A stretch of 64,000 bases of DNA from Rhizobium leguminosarum (GCF_017876795.1 NZ_JAGIOR010000002.1:124001-188000); one strand, 5' to 3'; numbered from the stretch's first letter, positions 1 through 8,905 are shown. The notes: a model not told the origin generated them from the sequence alone. Numbers and translations are program-made.

Positions 1-550
1 CGTTCGGCTTGACGAAATCGGACGTCATCTGGTCTGTCGTGCCCGTTGCCGGGTCATGCCGGTAGACGTGGCATCCGCCGATTTCCTCTTCGCCGTAGTC
101 GCCTTCATAGTCGTGAAGGATGCCGTAGCTCGGGTCGGTGAACCAGATCGTTCCATCGGATTTGACGGTGACGTCGTTTGGAGAGTTGAGCCGCTTTCCG
201 GCAATTCGGTCGGCCAGAATGCTGATCTGGCCATTGAAGTCGGTTCGGGTGACGCGACGCGTCAGATGCTCGCAGGTGATGAGCCGGCCCTGAGTGTCGA
301 CGGTATTGCCGTTCGAATTGTCGCTGGGCGCGCGGAAGACTGACGTATGGCCGCTGGTATGGTCGTAGCGCATCATTCGGTTATTGGGGATATCCGAGAA
401 AACCAGATAACGCCCGGCGGCAAACCAGGCTGGCCCCTCCAGCCAGCGGCCGCCGGTCCAAAGCCGCTCGACGCGTGCGTGACCGACGAAGCAGCTTTCA
501 AAGCGCGGGTCGAGAACCTCAAAACCTGTACCGTCAATTTCCCCGAACAT
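1..550 (-). CDS. SMP-30/gluconolactonase family sugar lactonase (3' part outside window)
   Basis: The frame is open for 183 codons from ATG at 548-550 to the window edge, so the C-terminal part is missing. The protein starts MFGEIDGTGFEVLDPRF and carries the signatures of the SMP-30 six-bladed propeller: 'WLEGPAW' with the metal-ligand glutamate, 'SPNDVTVKSDGTIWFTDPSYG' (split here only as a landmark) and the 'NGNTVD' strand. Members hydrolyse aldonolactones such as glucono-1,5-lactone to the free acid, in cytoplasm or periplasm; no signal peptide is visible here. A GGAGGA-type ribosome-binding site precedes the start. The gene faces away from the LacI regulator and has a copy of the regulon operator 23 bp upstream, so it probably feeds sugar acid into the idonate/gluconate pathway that follows. 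Confidence 0.85.
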   Translation of the reverse strand, partial: MFGEIDGTGFEVLDPRFESCFVGHARVERLWTGGRWLEGPAWFAAGRYLVFSDIPNNRMMRYDHTSGHTSVFRAPSDNSNGNTVDTQGRLITCEHLTRRVTRTDFNGQISILADRIAGKRLNSPNDVTVKSDGTIWFTDPSYGILHDYEGDYGEEEIGGCHVYRHDPATGTTDQMTSDFVKPN

Positions 551-572
551 CTGTTCCTCCGTTACTCTTTAG

Positions 573-586
573 TGTTATCGATATCA
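573..586. promoter_or_regulatory. LacI-type operator, copy 1 (lactonase promoter)
   Basis: TGTTATCGATATCA matches the palindrome TGTTATCGATAACA found at two other divergent promoters in this cluster at 13 of 14 positions. It lies 23 bp upstream of the lactonase start, where repressor binding would block transcription. Assignment to the regulator at 777-1850 is inference from position. Confidence 0.7.
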
Positions 587-710
587 TAATGTCGCGTTTT
601 GCAGGCTTCGTACAGCCATCCGACCTGCCGTCATTCCTGTGCTTTGCAGCAGGAACCCGGGTTTTTGCCGGGAGAAGTGGCGCATTCTTCTGAAAATATC
701 GATTGTGCGA

Positions 711-724
711 TGATAGCGATAACT
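711..724. promoter_or_regulatory. Weak LacI-type operator, copy 2 (likely autoregulation)
   Basis: TGATAGCGATAACT matches the regulon palindrome at 11 of 14 positions and lies 53 bp upstream of the GTG start of the LacI-type regulator. A weaker site at the repressor's own promoter would fit autoregulation. The match is imperfect, so this is less certain than the other copies. Confidence 0.4.
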
Positions 725-776
725 TTATCGTGTCTGGATTGTCGAGCGCAGGAAGCGTGTTTGAAAGCGGAGACCA

Positions 777-1850
777 GTGAAAAACGAGGATGAGCCGAAA
801 GACAAGCGTCTGAAGCCGGGAGACGCTCAAAAGCTGACGATGGCGGAGGTTGCCAAATATGTCGGCGTATCCGCTATGACCGTTTCGCGGGCCTTCCGCC
901 AGGATGCAAGCGTTTCCGAGGAGACGCGAAAGCGCATCATGGAAGCTGTCGACGCGCTCGGCTACGTGCTCGACCTGTCGGCCGGCAGTCTTTCGTCAAG
1001 GCGCAGCGGCTTCATCGCCGCGCTGGTGCCCTCCATCAACAATTCGAATTTTTCCGACACCGCGCGCGGCATTACCGATGCGCTGCAGAATACCGGCCTT
1101 CAGCTTCTTCTCGGCTATACCGACTATGCGGCGGAGAAAGAAGAAGAGCTGATCGAGGCGATGCTGCGCCGTCGCCCTGAAGGCATTATCCTGACCGGTG
1201 GTTCGCACACGGCGCGGGCCCGGCGGATGCTTGCAAAAGCCGGCATTCCTGTTGTCGAGACCTGGGAGCTTCCGGAAGACCCGATCAATCATGTCGTCGG
1301 CTTTTCCAACAGCGAGGCGATGGCCCTGCTGGTGCGGGCGCTCGCCGGCCAGGGATACCGGAAGTTCGGCTATATCGGCGGAACGACGGCACGTGATACG
1401 CGTGGCAGCCAGCGGCGAAGCGGTTTCCAGAAGGCTGTCGAAGAACTCGGCCTGGGACCGGGACGGATGATTTCCTTCGGCGTACCGCCGATCACCATGG
1501 AACAGGGCGGCCAGGCGATCGTCAGCCTCTTGGAGCGTTGGCCGGACACTGAAGTCGTTCTCTGCGTCTCCGACCTTTCCGCTTTCGGCGCGATCATGGA
1601 ATGCAAGCGCAGGGGAATGAAAGTGCCGGGTGATATCGCCATTGCCGGTTTCGGCGACTACGAGATCTCGTCGATCTGCCATCCCAGCATCACGACCATC
1701 AATGTCGACTGTTATGGCATCGGCCGTCAGGCCGCCGCCCGCCTGCTGGACGCGCTGCAGGGCAGCGGCGAGGCGACCGGCGACGAGATCACATTGACCG
1801 GCTACAGGGTGGTCCTGCGCGAAAGCACAGGCCGCAGCGCCACCTTATAG
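777..1850 (+). CDS. LacI/GntR-family transcriptional regulator of the idonate/gluconate cluster
   Basis: 357 residues. An N-terminal LacI helix-turn-helix lies at residues 22-41 (MAEVAKYVGVSAMTVSRAF), followed by the hinge and a periplasmic-binding-protein-like effector domain ('AALVPSINNSNFSDTARGI', 'IAIAGFGDYEISSICHPSIT'). The start chosen is GTG with GGAGA just upstream; an in-frame ATG at 840 would cut into the DNA-binding domain and is less likely. Family members of this subgroup (GntR) respond to gluconate or a related sugar acid. Identical or near-identical palindromes at 573, 3869 and 6247 surround the gene and mark its probable regulon; the inducer is not visible from sequence. Confidence 0.88.
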   Translation: MKNEDEPKDKRLKPGDAQKLTMAEVAKYVGVSAMTVSRAFRQDASVSEETRKRIMEAVDALGYVLDLSAGSLSSRRSGFIAALVPSINNSNFSDTARGITDALQNTGLQLLLGYTDYAAEKEEELIEAMLRRRPEGIILTGGSHTARARRMLAKAGIPVVETWELPEDPINHVVGFSNSEAMALLVRALAGQGYRKFGYIGGTTARDTRGSQRRSGFQKAVEELGLGPGRMISFGVPPITMEQGGQAIVSLLERWPDTEVVLCVSDLSAFGAIMECKRRGMKVPGDIAIAGFGDYEISSICHPSITTINVDCYGIGRQAAARLLDALQGSGEATGDEITLTGYRVVLRESTGRSATL

Positions 1851-1853
1851 CTG

Positions 1854-2885
1854 TCAGAAGGCGATCTGCACTTTCATCGATTTGCTGCGGTCACCTGCCA
1901 GCTCGAAGGCGGCAACGGCCTCATCGATTGCAAAAACGCCTGTCAGCAGCGGTTTCAGATCGACGCGGCGCGCGTTGATCAGCTCGACGGCGAGCGCGAA
2001 TTCCTCGTGAAAACGGAACGTCCCGCGCATCTCGATTTCTTTGGCGACGATCATGTTCTGTGGGATGGAGACATCACCGCCGAGGCCCAGCTGCACCAGA
2101 ACGGCGCGGGGCTTCAGCGTTTCCAGGCCGGCGCGCACGGCCCGCTCATTGCCTGACGCCTCGAACATGACGTCGAAGTATCCCTTTTCGGCGCTGTAAG
2201 TCGCAAGGTCGGAAGCATGGGTGGCAACATTGATCGTTCGATCCGCGCCGCTGGTGCGGGCGATGGTCAGAACGCTATCGGTCACGTCAGTTGCGACGAT
2301 TTCGCGGGCGCCGAGAACGCGTGCCGTAACGATTGCCAACATCCCGATCGGGCCGCAGCCGGTGACGAGTACCCGTTTGCCCAACAGCGATCCGGCGCGG
2401 TTTGCTGCATGCAAAGTTACGGCAAAGGGTTCGGCAAACGCGGCTTCGTGAATGGAAATGCCCTCGGTGACCTTGTGGCATTGCCAGCGCTCCGCCACCA
2501 ACCGCTGACGAAAACCGCCCTGAATATGCGGCATTGGCATGGCGCTGCCATAAAACCGCATGTTGAGGCAGTGGTTTTGCTGTCCCTTCAGGCAATATTG
2601 GCAATGGTTGCACGGCCGGCTCGGGGAAACCGCAACACGGTCTCCCACGGCAAGATCGGCAACGCCGGCGCCCAGTGCCTTGACCGTCCCGGCAATCTCA
2701 TGGCCGAGGATCATCGGTTCGCGCAGGCGAACGGTGCCAAAACCGCCGTGATTATAATAGTGCAGGTCGGAACCGCAGATGCCGCCGGCTTCGATGGCAA
2801 TCTCAACCTGCCCCGCGCCTGCAACCTCCGGCTCGCGCTCTTCGATCCTGAGATCCTTGGCGGCATGAATGACGATGGCTTTCAT
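1854..2885 (-). CDS. idnD: L-idonate 5-dehydrogenase (zinc alcohol dehydrogenase family)
   Basis: 343 residues, the usual length of medium-chain zinc dehydrogenases. Catalytic zinc ligands are visible as Cys37 in GGICGSDLHYY and His61-Glu62 in GHEIAG. The structural zinc cysteines are 92, 95, 98 and 106. The NAD(P) loop is GCGPIG. The stretches 'MRFYGSAMPMPH', 'EKGYFDVMFEASG' and 'GTFRFHEEFALAV' resemble E. coli IdnD closely as I recall it. The enzyme oxidises L-idonate to 5-keto-D-gluconate. A longer in-frame extension upstream has no coding character; the ATG at 2885 has a GAGGG ribosome-binding site. It follows the 2-hydroxyacid dehydrogenase gene by 10 bp and is co-transcribed with it. 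The stop lies 3 bp from the stop of the convergent regulator gene. Confidence 0.85.
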   Translation of the reverse strand: MKAIVIHAAKDLRIEEREPEVAGAGQVEIAIEAGGICGSDLHYYNHGGFGTVRLREPMILGHEIAGTVKALGAGVADLAVGDRVAVSPSRPCNHCQYCLKGQQNHCLNMRFYGSAMPMPHIQGGFRQRLVAERWQCHKVTEGISIHEAAFAEPFAVTLHAANRAGSLLGKRVLVTGCGPIGMLAIVTARVLGAREIVATDVTDSVLTIARTSGADRTINVATHASDLATYSAEKGYFDVMFEASGNERAVRAGLETLKPRAVLVQLGLGGDVSIPQNMIVAKEIEMRGTFRFHEEFALAVELINARRVDLKPLLTGVFAIDEAVAAFELAGDRSKSMKVQIAF

Positions 2886-2895
2886 ATCGAAACCC

Positions 2896-3837
2896 TCACA
2901 CGACGGGAGTTGGAAGTGCGCGACCGGCAAAATGCGCAGCGAGATTGTCTCTGACCAGTTGGCCCATGGCCTTGCGTGTCTCGACGGTACCGGAGCCATG
3001 ATGGGGCTGCAACACCACGTTTTGGAGCGCCAGGAAACGCGCATCGATCTTGGGTTCGTTCAGGAAGACATCGAGGCCTGCAGACTGAATGCTACGGTCT
3101 TGCAGTGCGGCGATCAGCGCTTCTTCGTCGACGGTCGTCCCGCGCGAAACATTGATCAAAATGCCGTTGGGGCCGAGGGCTTTGAGCACATCCGCATTGA
3201 CGATCTTCACCGTCGCCGCTCCTCCCGGAACGATGACGATCAGAAAATCGGCCCAATCCGCAAGCGCCAACAGCTCGGGCTGGTAGGTATAGGCGACATC
3301 CGTGTGCTCGTGGCGGGCGAAATAGGCGATGTTGCAGCCGAAACCGGCAGTCCTTTTGGCGATTGCCTTGCCGATCCGGCCCATGCCGACGATCCCGACC
3401 TTCTTGCCCGAGACGCGCGTCACCAGCGGCATGGCGACACTGCCCCATTGGCCGGAGCGGACGAAAACGTCGGCCTGCGGAACCTGTCTCGCCGTGGCAA
3501 GCAGCAGCCCGATGGCGATGTCGGCGACATCTTCGGTGAGCACATCGGGGGTATTGGTCACGCGAATGTCATTGGCGCGGGCATAAGACAGGTCGATCGC
3601 GTCGGTGCCGACGCCGTAACAGGAGACGATTTCCAGTTTCGGCAGTTGCTTCATCAGCTCGGCGGAGGCGCCGAGTTCACCACGCGTCGCGATGGCGCGA
3701 ATATCCTTGCCGACCCTTGCGATCAGTTCCTGCCGGTCTGCCGCTTCCCAGAGGCGGTGAACGCGGTAGGTGGCCTCGAGATCCACCATGTCCCACTCCG
3801 GATAGGCTCCGGTCATCAAGATTTCTACCTCAGGCAT
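2896..3837 (-). CDS. D-2-hydroxyacid dehydrogenase (2-ketogluconate/glyoxylate reductase type)
   Basis: 313 residues from the ATG at 3837, which has GGAG 6 bases upstream; an ATG 18 bases further out is possible. The NAD(P)-binding motif GMGRIG is at 151-156. The catalytic Arg (232, in NVSRGTT), Glu (261, in NEP) and His (280, in QPHHGS) of the family are all present. Members reduce 2-keto acids such as 2-ketogluconate, glyoxylate or hydroxypyruvate. In this context 2-keto-D-gluconate to D-gluconate is the likely reaction, giving a second entry to gluconate beside the idonate route. It is the first gene of a two-gene operon with the idnD-like gene, behind the perfect operator at 3869-3886. 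Confidence 0.85.
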   Translation of the reverse strand: MPEVEILMTGAYPEWDMVDLEATYRVHRLWEAADRQELIARVGKDIRAIATRGELGASAELMKQLPKLEIVSCYGVGTDAIDLSYARANDIRVTNTPDVLTEDVADIAIGLLLATARQVPQADVFVRSGQWGSVAMPLVTRVSGKKVGIVGMGRIGKAIAKRTAGFGCNIAYFARHEHTDVAYTYQPELLALADWADFLIVIVPGGAATVKIVNADVLKALGPNGILINVSRGTTVDEEALIAALQDRSIQSAGLDVFLNEPKIDARFLALQNVVLQPHHGSGTVETRKAMGQLVRDNLAAHFAGRALPTPVV

Positions 3838-3868
3838 TCCGTCTCCATCCCGCATTTTGTCAGTTGAT

Positions 3869-3886
3869 TATGTTATCGATAACATA
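3869..3886. promoter_or_regulatory. LacI-type operator, copy 3 (perfect 18-bp palindrome)
   Basis: TATGTTATCGATAACATA is a perfect 18-bp palindrome. It lies between the divergent 2-hydroxyacid dehydrogenase and idnO genes, 32 bp from the start of the first and 86 bp from the second, so one bound repressor could control both operons. The even-length palindrome with a central CG is typical of LacI-family sites. Confidence 0.85.
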
Positions 3887-3972
3887 TAATTCGAAAGTGG
3901 GATGTCAAGTGAGTTTCACCGCGAGTGGCGGTATAAGCGGTCATTCGCAGCGACACTGGAGGAGTTATTTGC

Positions 3973-4737
3973 ATGAAGAACCTGTTTGATCTGACCGGCC
4001 GGCTTGCCCTGATCACCGGCTCCAGCCAAGGGATCGGCTATGCCCTGGCGGAAGGCCTGGCACAGCACGGCGCCGAGGTCATCATCAACGGCCGCACGCC
4101 CGAAACCGTCAAGCGCGCAGTCGAGAGCCTCAAGTCTCAGGGCCTGTCTGCCCATGCGGCGATCTTCGACGTGACCAGCAAGGATGCGGCCAAACAGGGC
4201 ATCGACGCGGTCGAAGCCGATATCGGGCCGCTCGACATCCTGATCAACAATGCCGGCATGCAGTTTCGAAGCCCGCTGGAAGATTTTCCGGCGGACAAAT
4301 GGGAACTGCTGCTGACCACCAATATTTCGAGCGTGTTTTACGTCGGCCAGGCAGCCGCCAAAGCCATGATCGCCCGCGGCAAGGGCAAGATTATCAACAT
4401 CGCCTCGGTTCAAAGCGAACTCGCCCGCCCCGGCATTGCTCCCTATACGGCGACCAAGGGCGCGGTGCGCAATCTGACGCGCGGCATGTGCGCCGACTGG
4501 GCCAAGCACGGCCTGCAGATCAACGCGATTGCGCCAGGTTATTTCAAGACGCCGCTCAACCAGGCGCTCGTCGACAATCCCGAATTCTCGTCCTGGCTCG
4601 AGAAGCGGACGCCGGCCGGACGCTGGGGCAACGTCGAGGAACTGGTCGGCGCTGCCGTTTTCCTGTCGGGCGGCGGTTCGTCCTTCATCAACGGCCACAC
4701 GCTCTATGTCGACGGCGGCATCACGACCTGCCTCTGA
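3973..4737 (+). CDS. idnO: Gluconate 5-dehydrogenase (SDR family)
   Basis: 254 residues. Classical short-chain dehydrogenase: TGSSQGIG at 15-22, NNAG near 92, catalytic Ser145, Tyr158 and Lys162 (YTATK). The C-terminal half, with 'INAIAPGYFKT' and 'KRTPAGRWG', matches 5-keto-D-gluconate 5-reductase (IdnO) of E. coli as I recall it. It reduces 5-ketogluconate, the product of the IdnD-type enzyme, to D-gluconate with NADPH. GGAGGAG precedes the ATG. It is the first gene of the idnO-kinase-dehydrogenase operon and faces the IdnD operon across the operator at 3869. Confidence 0.88.
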   Translation: MKNLFDLTGRLALITGSSQGIGYALAEGLAQHGAEVIINGRTPETVKRAVESLKSQGLSAHAAIFDVTSKDAAKQGIDAVEADIGPLDILINNAGMQFRSPLEDFPADKWELLLTTNISSVFYVGQAAAKAMIARGKGKIINIASVQSELARPGIAPYTATKGAVRNLTRGMCADWAKHGLQINAIAPGYFKTPLNQALVDNPEFSSWLEKRTPAGRWGNVEELVGAAVFLSGGGSSFINGHTLYVDGGITTCL

Positions 4738-4750
4738 CAGAGACGAGACA

Positions 4751-5308
4751 ATGGACTTCGAAAGAAAGGCACCGCCTCTTGCCGTCGTTGTCATGGGCGT
4801 AAGCGGCTGCGGCAAATCCTCGGTTGGACAGCGCATCGCCGCTGAATACGGCATGCGATTTGTCGAGGGCGATCAACTCCACCCCGCTGAAAATGTCGCG
4901 AAGATGGCTGAGGGCATCCCGCTGACTGATGACGACCGGCTGCCATGGCTCGACCGGATTGGTGAGGAAATAACCACCGCGCAAAAAGCATCGCGGGGAT
5001 TGGTGATTTCGTGCTCGGCGCTCAAGAAAACCTATCGGGACAGGTTGCGGCAGGCGGCGGGCGGGCGCCTGGCGTTTGTTTTCCTGGAGGGTTCCCGCGA
5101 CCTTCTTTTGTCGCGGATGCAGGCTCGAAAGGGTCATTTCATGCCGGTGTCCTTGCTTGATAGCCAGCTGCAGGCGCTGGAGCCGCCGACCGGTGAGCTT
5201 CACGTGGTGACGGTGGCGATCGATAATGCGTTGGACGATATTGTCGCGCTGGCTTGCAAAGGGCTGGGTGGCGTGGCCGTCAAGGGAGGAGACAATTATG
5301 CAGGATGA
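4751..5308 (+). CDS. gntK: Gluconokinase
   Basis: 185 residues, within the usual range for GntK/IdnK (about 170-190). The Walker A motif GVSGCGKS is at 16-23, followed by the family landmarks 'FVEGDQLHP', 'NVAKMAEGIPLTDDDR' and 'SCSALKKTYRDRLR'. It phosphorylates D-gluconate with ATP to 6-phosphogluconate, which enters the Entner-Doudoroff or pentose phosphate route. The ATG at 4751, 13 bp after the idnO stop, gives the family N-terminus; longer upstream readings overlap idnO. Its 3' end overlaps the next gene by 11 bp, so translation is probably coupled. Confidence 0.88.
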   Translation: MDFERKAPPLAVVVMGVSGCGKSSVGQRIAAEYGMRFVEGDQLHPAENVAKMAEGIPLTDDDRLPWLDRIGEEITTAQKASRGLVISCSALKKTYRDRLRQAAGGRLAFVFLEGSRDLLLSRMQARKGHFMPVSLLDSQLQALEPPTGELHVVTVAIDNALDDIVALACKGLGGVAVKGGDNYAG

Positions 5309-6191
5309 CTATAGAGCAGATGTCGCCGTCATCGGCGCGGGTATCATGGGAACGGCGATCGTCACCCGACTGATCGAAACCGGGCACAAAGTCTCGGTCT
5401 TCGATCTCGATGCCGAAAAGGTCGCGGCACTGACCGCCAAGGGTGCGCAGGCGGCGGGTTCCGTGCAGGATGCGGTCGCGGAGTCGGAATTCTGCGTGCT
5501 CAGCCTTAATCACGCAAACATCGTCCGTTCCGTCGTCTTCGGCGAGAAGGGTGTTGCGGCGGCGGCGAGCGCCGACAAGCTGCTGATCGACATGTCCTCC
5601 ATCGATCCCGCCGACACCGCCGACATGGCAATGCGGCTGCGCCGGGAAACGGGCATGGCCTGGGTGGATTGTCCGCTGTCCGGCGGCGTACCGGGTGCGC
5701 TGGGCGGAAAGCTGACGATCATGGCCGGCGGCAGCCCTGAAGATTTCGAACGGGCCCGCGTGGTGATGCGGCACCTTGCCGCCAATTACACCCTGATGGG
5801 CGAATCCGGCGCCGGGCAGACCACGAAGCTGATTAATCAGCTGTTTTGCGCGGTGCTGTTTCAAGCCGTCGCTGAAGCCGTCAAGCTCGCTGAGGCTGGC
5901 GGCGTCGATCCGTCAGCCATTCCGGCAGCCCTTGCCGGCGGCCGGGCGGATAATCGGATCATGCAGGAATTCATGGCAAAATTCGCCGCCAGGGATTTTT
6001 CCCCGACCGGCAGAATCGACAACATGCTGAAAGACCTGGACTCGCTTCAGGCCTTTGCGCTGAAGACGAAGACGCCATTGCCGATGACCGCCGCGGTAGT
6101 CGAAATCCACCGCTTGCTCTGCGCCGCCGGGCTCGGGCCGAAGGACTCCGCCGAAATGATGCGCCTTCTCGACGGGTTTCAGGCCGGCTGA
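5298..6191 (+). CDS. NAD(P)-dependent 3-hydroxyisobutyrate dehydrogenase-family oxidoreductase
   Basis: 297 residues. The Rossmann motif GAGIMG is at 13-18. The substrate-binding signature 'DCPLSGG' lies near 124-130, and the catalytic lysine of the family is Lys177 in GAGQTTKLINQ. This beta-hydroxyacid dehydrogenase group includes 3-hydroxyisobutyrate dehydrogenase, tartronate semialdehyde reductase and 6-phosphogluconate dehydrogenase-like proteins. The substrate cannot be read from sequence; location suggests a sugar-acid intermediate. AAGGGAGGAG precedes the ATG, inside the end of the gluconokinase gene. It is the last gene before the next operator. Confidence 0.8.
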   Translation: MQDDYRADVAVIGAGIMGTAIVTRLIETGHKVSVFDLDAEKVAALTAKGAQAAGSVQDAVAESEFCVLSLNHANIVRSVVFGEKGVAAAASADKLLIDMSSIDPADTADMAMRLRRETGMAWVDCPLSGGVPGALGGKLTIMAGGSPEDFERARVVMRHLAANYTLMGESGAGQTTKLINQLFCAVLFQAVAEAVKLAEAGGVDPSAIPAALAGGRADNRIMQEFMAKFAARDFSPTGRIDNMLKDLDSLQAFALKTKTPLPMTAAVVEIHRLLCAAGLGPKDSAEMMRLLDGFQAG

Positions 6192-6246
6192 CGTCAATCT
6201 TTATTCGAAATTCGAGATTGTCATCTTTCCACTTGACCATCCGCAA

Positions 6247-6262
6247 ATGTTATCGATAACAT
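6247..6262. promoter_or_regulatory. LacI-type operator, copy 4 (ABC transporter promoter)
   Basis: ATGTTATCGATAACAT is a perfect 16-bp palindrome identical in its core to copy 3. It lies 37 bp upstream of the GTG start chosen for the ABC ATPase, so the importer probably belongs to the same regulon as the enzymes. The short spacing to an in-frame ATG at 6270 argues for the downstream GTG as start. Confidence 0.85.
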
Positions 6263-6299
6263 AGAGCCAATGACAGCCGCAGCTTTGGGAGGAGCCACA

Positions 6300-7796
6300 G
6301 TGGAAGCCAGGAGACTGCTGGAGTTCCAATCGATCACCAAGAGCTTCGGCGGCACGCAGGCGCTGCGTGACGTCTCGATCGACTTGCGCGAAGGTGAGAT
6401 CCTTGCGCTGCTGGGAGAAAACGGCGCCGGCAAGTCGACGCTCATCAAGACGCTTGCCGGCATCTACAAGCCAGATAGCGGCGACATCCTCTTCCGCGGC
6501 GAGAGCTACCACCATCGCCCCCCGAAGCCGAATGAGCGGCAGCCGGTTGCCTTCATCCACCAGGATCTCGGTTTGATCGAGTGGATGACGGTCGGCGAGA
6601 ATATGGGCCTGTCGCAGGGTTTCTCGATGCGCCGCGGCCTGATCGATTGGAACAGGACCCAGGCGCGCGCCAAGGAAGCCCTGAAACTGGTCGGCTGCGA
6701 TTTTGACCCCACCACCCGGGTCTCGACGTTGTCGCGCACCGAAAAATCGCTGGTCGCCATCGCTCGCGCACTTGCCGTCGAAGCTGACGTTCTGGTGCTC
6801 GACGAGCCGACGGCGAGCCTGCCCGCCGACGAAGTCGATCGGCTGTTCAACGCCATCCGCCCCCTAAAGGAACGCGGCGTCGGCATGATCTGTGTCTCCC
6901 ACAGGCTCGACGAGATTTTCCGGATTGCCGATCGCGTCGCCGTTCTGCGTGACGGATGCATGGTCGGACAGAAGCCTGTCAGCGAGACGACCCCCGACGA
7001 GTTGGTGACGATGATCATCGGCCGCAGCAGTGACAGTCTCTTTTCCAAGGCCGAGATTAAGCCCGGCAAGGCGATTGTCGAGGTTCGCGACCTCATCTGT
7101 GCCGGCACGAGCCCGATATCCTTCGATATCCGCGAGGGTGAACTGCTTGGACTAGTTGGATTGCGCGGCGCCGGCCAGGAACGGATCGGCCGGGCGCTGT
7201 TCGGCTGCGAACCCTTCAACGGTTCGGTTCTGCTGCATGGCCAGGCGCCGGATCTTTCCAGCCCGCGGCAGGCCATGGCGTCGGGCATCGGTCTGATTGC
7301 CCGTGACCGGACGGAGGAATCTGTCGCGCTGTCGCTTTCAATTCGGGAAAACACCTATCTCAATCCAGGCGCCGTCGGACGCGGGCTCTTGTCCTTTCTG
7401 TCGCCGCGCGGCGAAGCCGATCTTGCTCATGCGATCGGCCACACCGTTGGCCTGCGGCCGAATGACCCGGATTTGCCGGTCGAGGCCCTGTCGGGCGGTA
7501 ACCAGCAGAAGGTGGTCGTCGGCCGCTGGCTGGCGACTGGCCGCAAGCTGCTGGTCGCGGAAGATCCGACCGCTGGCGTCGACATCGGGGCGCGTGCGGA
7601 GATCTACCGTCTTATCACCCAGGCGCTGGAAGCCGGTCTCGCGGTTGTCGTCGTCTCGACCGATTTCGAGGAAATCGCCCATATCTGCCACCGCGCGCTG
7701 GTCTTCTCGCGCGGCAAAATCGTCAGCGAACTGACTGGAAGCGCCCTCACGACGGAGGCGGTCATCACCGCCGCCTCCGCGTCGGAAGCGGCTTGA
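6300..7796 (+). CDS. Sugar ABC transporter ATP-binding protein, tandem-domain (RbsA type)
   Basis: 498 residues with two ATPase domains, as in the carbohydrate uptake family CUT2. The first has Walker A GENGAGKST and Walker B 'VLVLDEPTASL'. The second has the degenerate P-loop 'GLRGAGQERIG' usual for RbsA-type second domains, but an intact 'LSGGNQQKVVVGRW' signature. GTG at 6300 is preferred because TGGGAGGA lies 8 bases upstream; an ATG at 6270 would put the start almost on the operator. It powers import with the permease and binding protein that follow; substrate likely a sugar or sugar acid feeding the gluconate route. Confidence 0.88.
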   Translation: MEARRLLEFQSITKSFGGTQALRDVSIDLREGEILALLGENGAGKSTLIKTLAGIYKPDSGDILFRGESYHHRPPKPNERQPVAFIHQDLGLIEWMTVGENMGLSQGFSMRRGLIDWNRTQARAKEALKLVGCDFDPTTRVSTLSRTEKSLVAIARALAVEADVLVLDEPTASLPADEVDRLFNAIRPLKERGVGMICVSHRLDEIFRIADRVAVLRDGCMVGQKPVSETTPDELVTMIIGRSSDSLFSKAEIKPGKAIVEVRDLICAGTSPISFDIREGELLGLVGLRGAGQERIGRALFGCEPFNGSVLLHGQAPDLSSPRQAMASGIGLIARDRTEESVALSLSIRENTYLNPGAVGRGLLSFLSPRGEADLAHAIGHTVGLRPNDPDLPVEALSGGNQQKVVVGRWLATGRKLLVAEDPTAGVDIGARAEIYRLITQALEAGLAVVVVSTDFEEIAHICHRALVFSRGKIVSELTGSALTTEAVITAASASEAA

Positions 7797-7814
7797 GCCA
7801 TCGGGAGAACAGCC

Positions 7815-8855
7815 ATGCAATCCATTGAATCCACCGCGCTGGAGCCGACCAAGAGCGAAATGGCCGGCCTGACCACAGGCCAGAAGATCGGGCGCCTGAT
7901 CCCGGTCTACGGGCTGGTGATCCTGACCGTCGGCCTGATCGCGATCTTCTCGATCCTTCTGCCGGATACATTCCCCACCGTGCTGAACGTCCGTTCGATC
8001 GTCTCTGACAAGGCGATCATCGCGCTTCTGTCGCTCGCCGCAATGATCCCGATGGCATCGGGCCGCATCGACCTGACCGTCGGCTACGGTATCGTGCTCT
8101 GGCATATTCTCGCCATCAGCCTGCAGACGGCCTATGGCCTGCCTTGGCCTGTCGCCGTAATCATCGTTCTCGCGCTCGGCGTCCTCACCGGCTTCATCAA
8201 CGGCCTGTTGGTCGAAGTCGCAAAGATCGACAGCTTCATAGCCACGCTCGGCACCGGAACGGTTCTCTACGCGCTTGCCCTTTGGCACACCGGCGGGCGG
8301 CAGGTGGTCGGCGTGCTTCCAGATGGTTTCTATGCGCTGAACGGCACCATGCTGTTCGGCCTGCCGATCACCGGCTTCTACGTGCTGCTGATCGCCATCT
8401 GCATGTGGGTCGTGCTCGAATACCTGCCGATCGGCCGCTATCTCTACGCCATCGGTGCCAATCCCAAGGCAGCGGCCCTCAATGGCATTCCGGTCCGCAA
8501 ATTCGTGATCGGCGCATTCGTCACCTCGGGCCTGCTGGCAGCGCTGACCGGGGTCCTTCTCGCCTCGAAGCTGCGCATCGGCCAGGCGAGTGTCGGCCTC
8601 GAATATCTGCTGCCGGCGCTTGTCGGTGCATTTCTGGGATCGACGACGATCAAGCCAGGGCGGGTGAACGTCTGGGGCACGCTGATCGGCGTCATCATCC
8701 TGGCGGTCGGCATTTCGGGAATTCAGCAATTCGGCGGGTCGTTCTTCGTCGAACCGCTGTTCAACGGTGTGACCCTGCTGATTGCCATCGGCATTGCAGG
8801 TTACGCCCAGCGCAAGCGCGGAGCGGTGAGGAGGATCACACCCGCATCCAAATGA
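7815..8855 (+). CDS. Sugar ABC transporter permease (CUT2/RbsC type)
   Basis: 346 residues, strongly hydrophobic, with about eight to ten predicted membrane spans. The family stretches 'MASGRIDLTVGYGIVLWHILA' (read here in two parts around residue 75), 'GANPKAAALNGIP' and 'LVGAFLGSTTIKPGRVN' are present. The first replaces the common 'GGIDLSVG' of ribose permeases, which may reflect a different substrate. GGGAGAA precedes the ATG 18 bp after the ATPase stop. It forms the channel with the ATPase, probably as a homodimer. Confidence 0.88.
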   Translation: MQSIESTALEPTKSEMAGLTTGQKIGRLIPVYGLVILTVGLIAIFSILLPDTFPTVLNVRSIVSDKAIIALLSLAAMIPMASGRIDLTVGYGIVLWHILAISLQTAYGLPWPVAVIIVLALGVLTGFINGLLVEVAKIDSFIATLGTGTVLYALALWHTGGRQVVGVLPDGFYALNGTMLFGLPITGFYVLLIAICMWVVLEYLPIGRYLYAIGANPKAAALNGIPVRKFVIGAFVTSGLLAALTGVLLASKLRIGQASVGLEYLLPALVGAFLGSTTIKPGRVNVWGTLIGVIILAVGISGIQQFGGSFFVEPLFNGVTLLIAIGIAGYAQRKRGAVRRITPASK

Positions 8856-8857
8856 GG

Positions 8858-8876
8858 ATGCCGGCTCACCCGGCAT
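8858..8876 (+). other. Intercistronic hairpin before the binding-protein gene
   Basis: ATGCCGG and CCGGCAT form a 7-bp perfect stem around a 5-base loop directly after the permease stop. No run of T follows, so it is more likely an mRNA-stabilising or attenuating structure than a full terminator. Such structures commonly adjust the excess of binding protein over membrane components. Confidence 0.45.
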
Positions 8877-8905
8877 TCCATAACAAACAAAATGGAGGAG
8901 TGAAC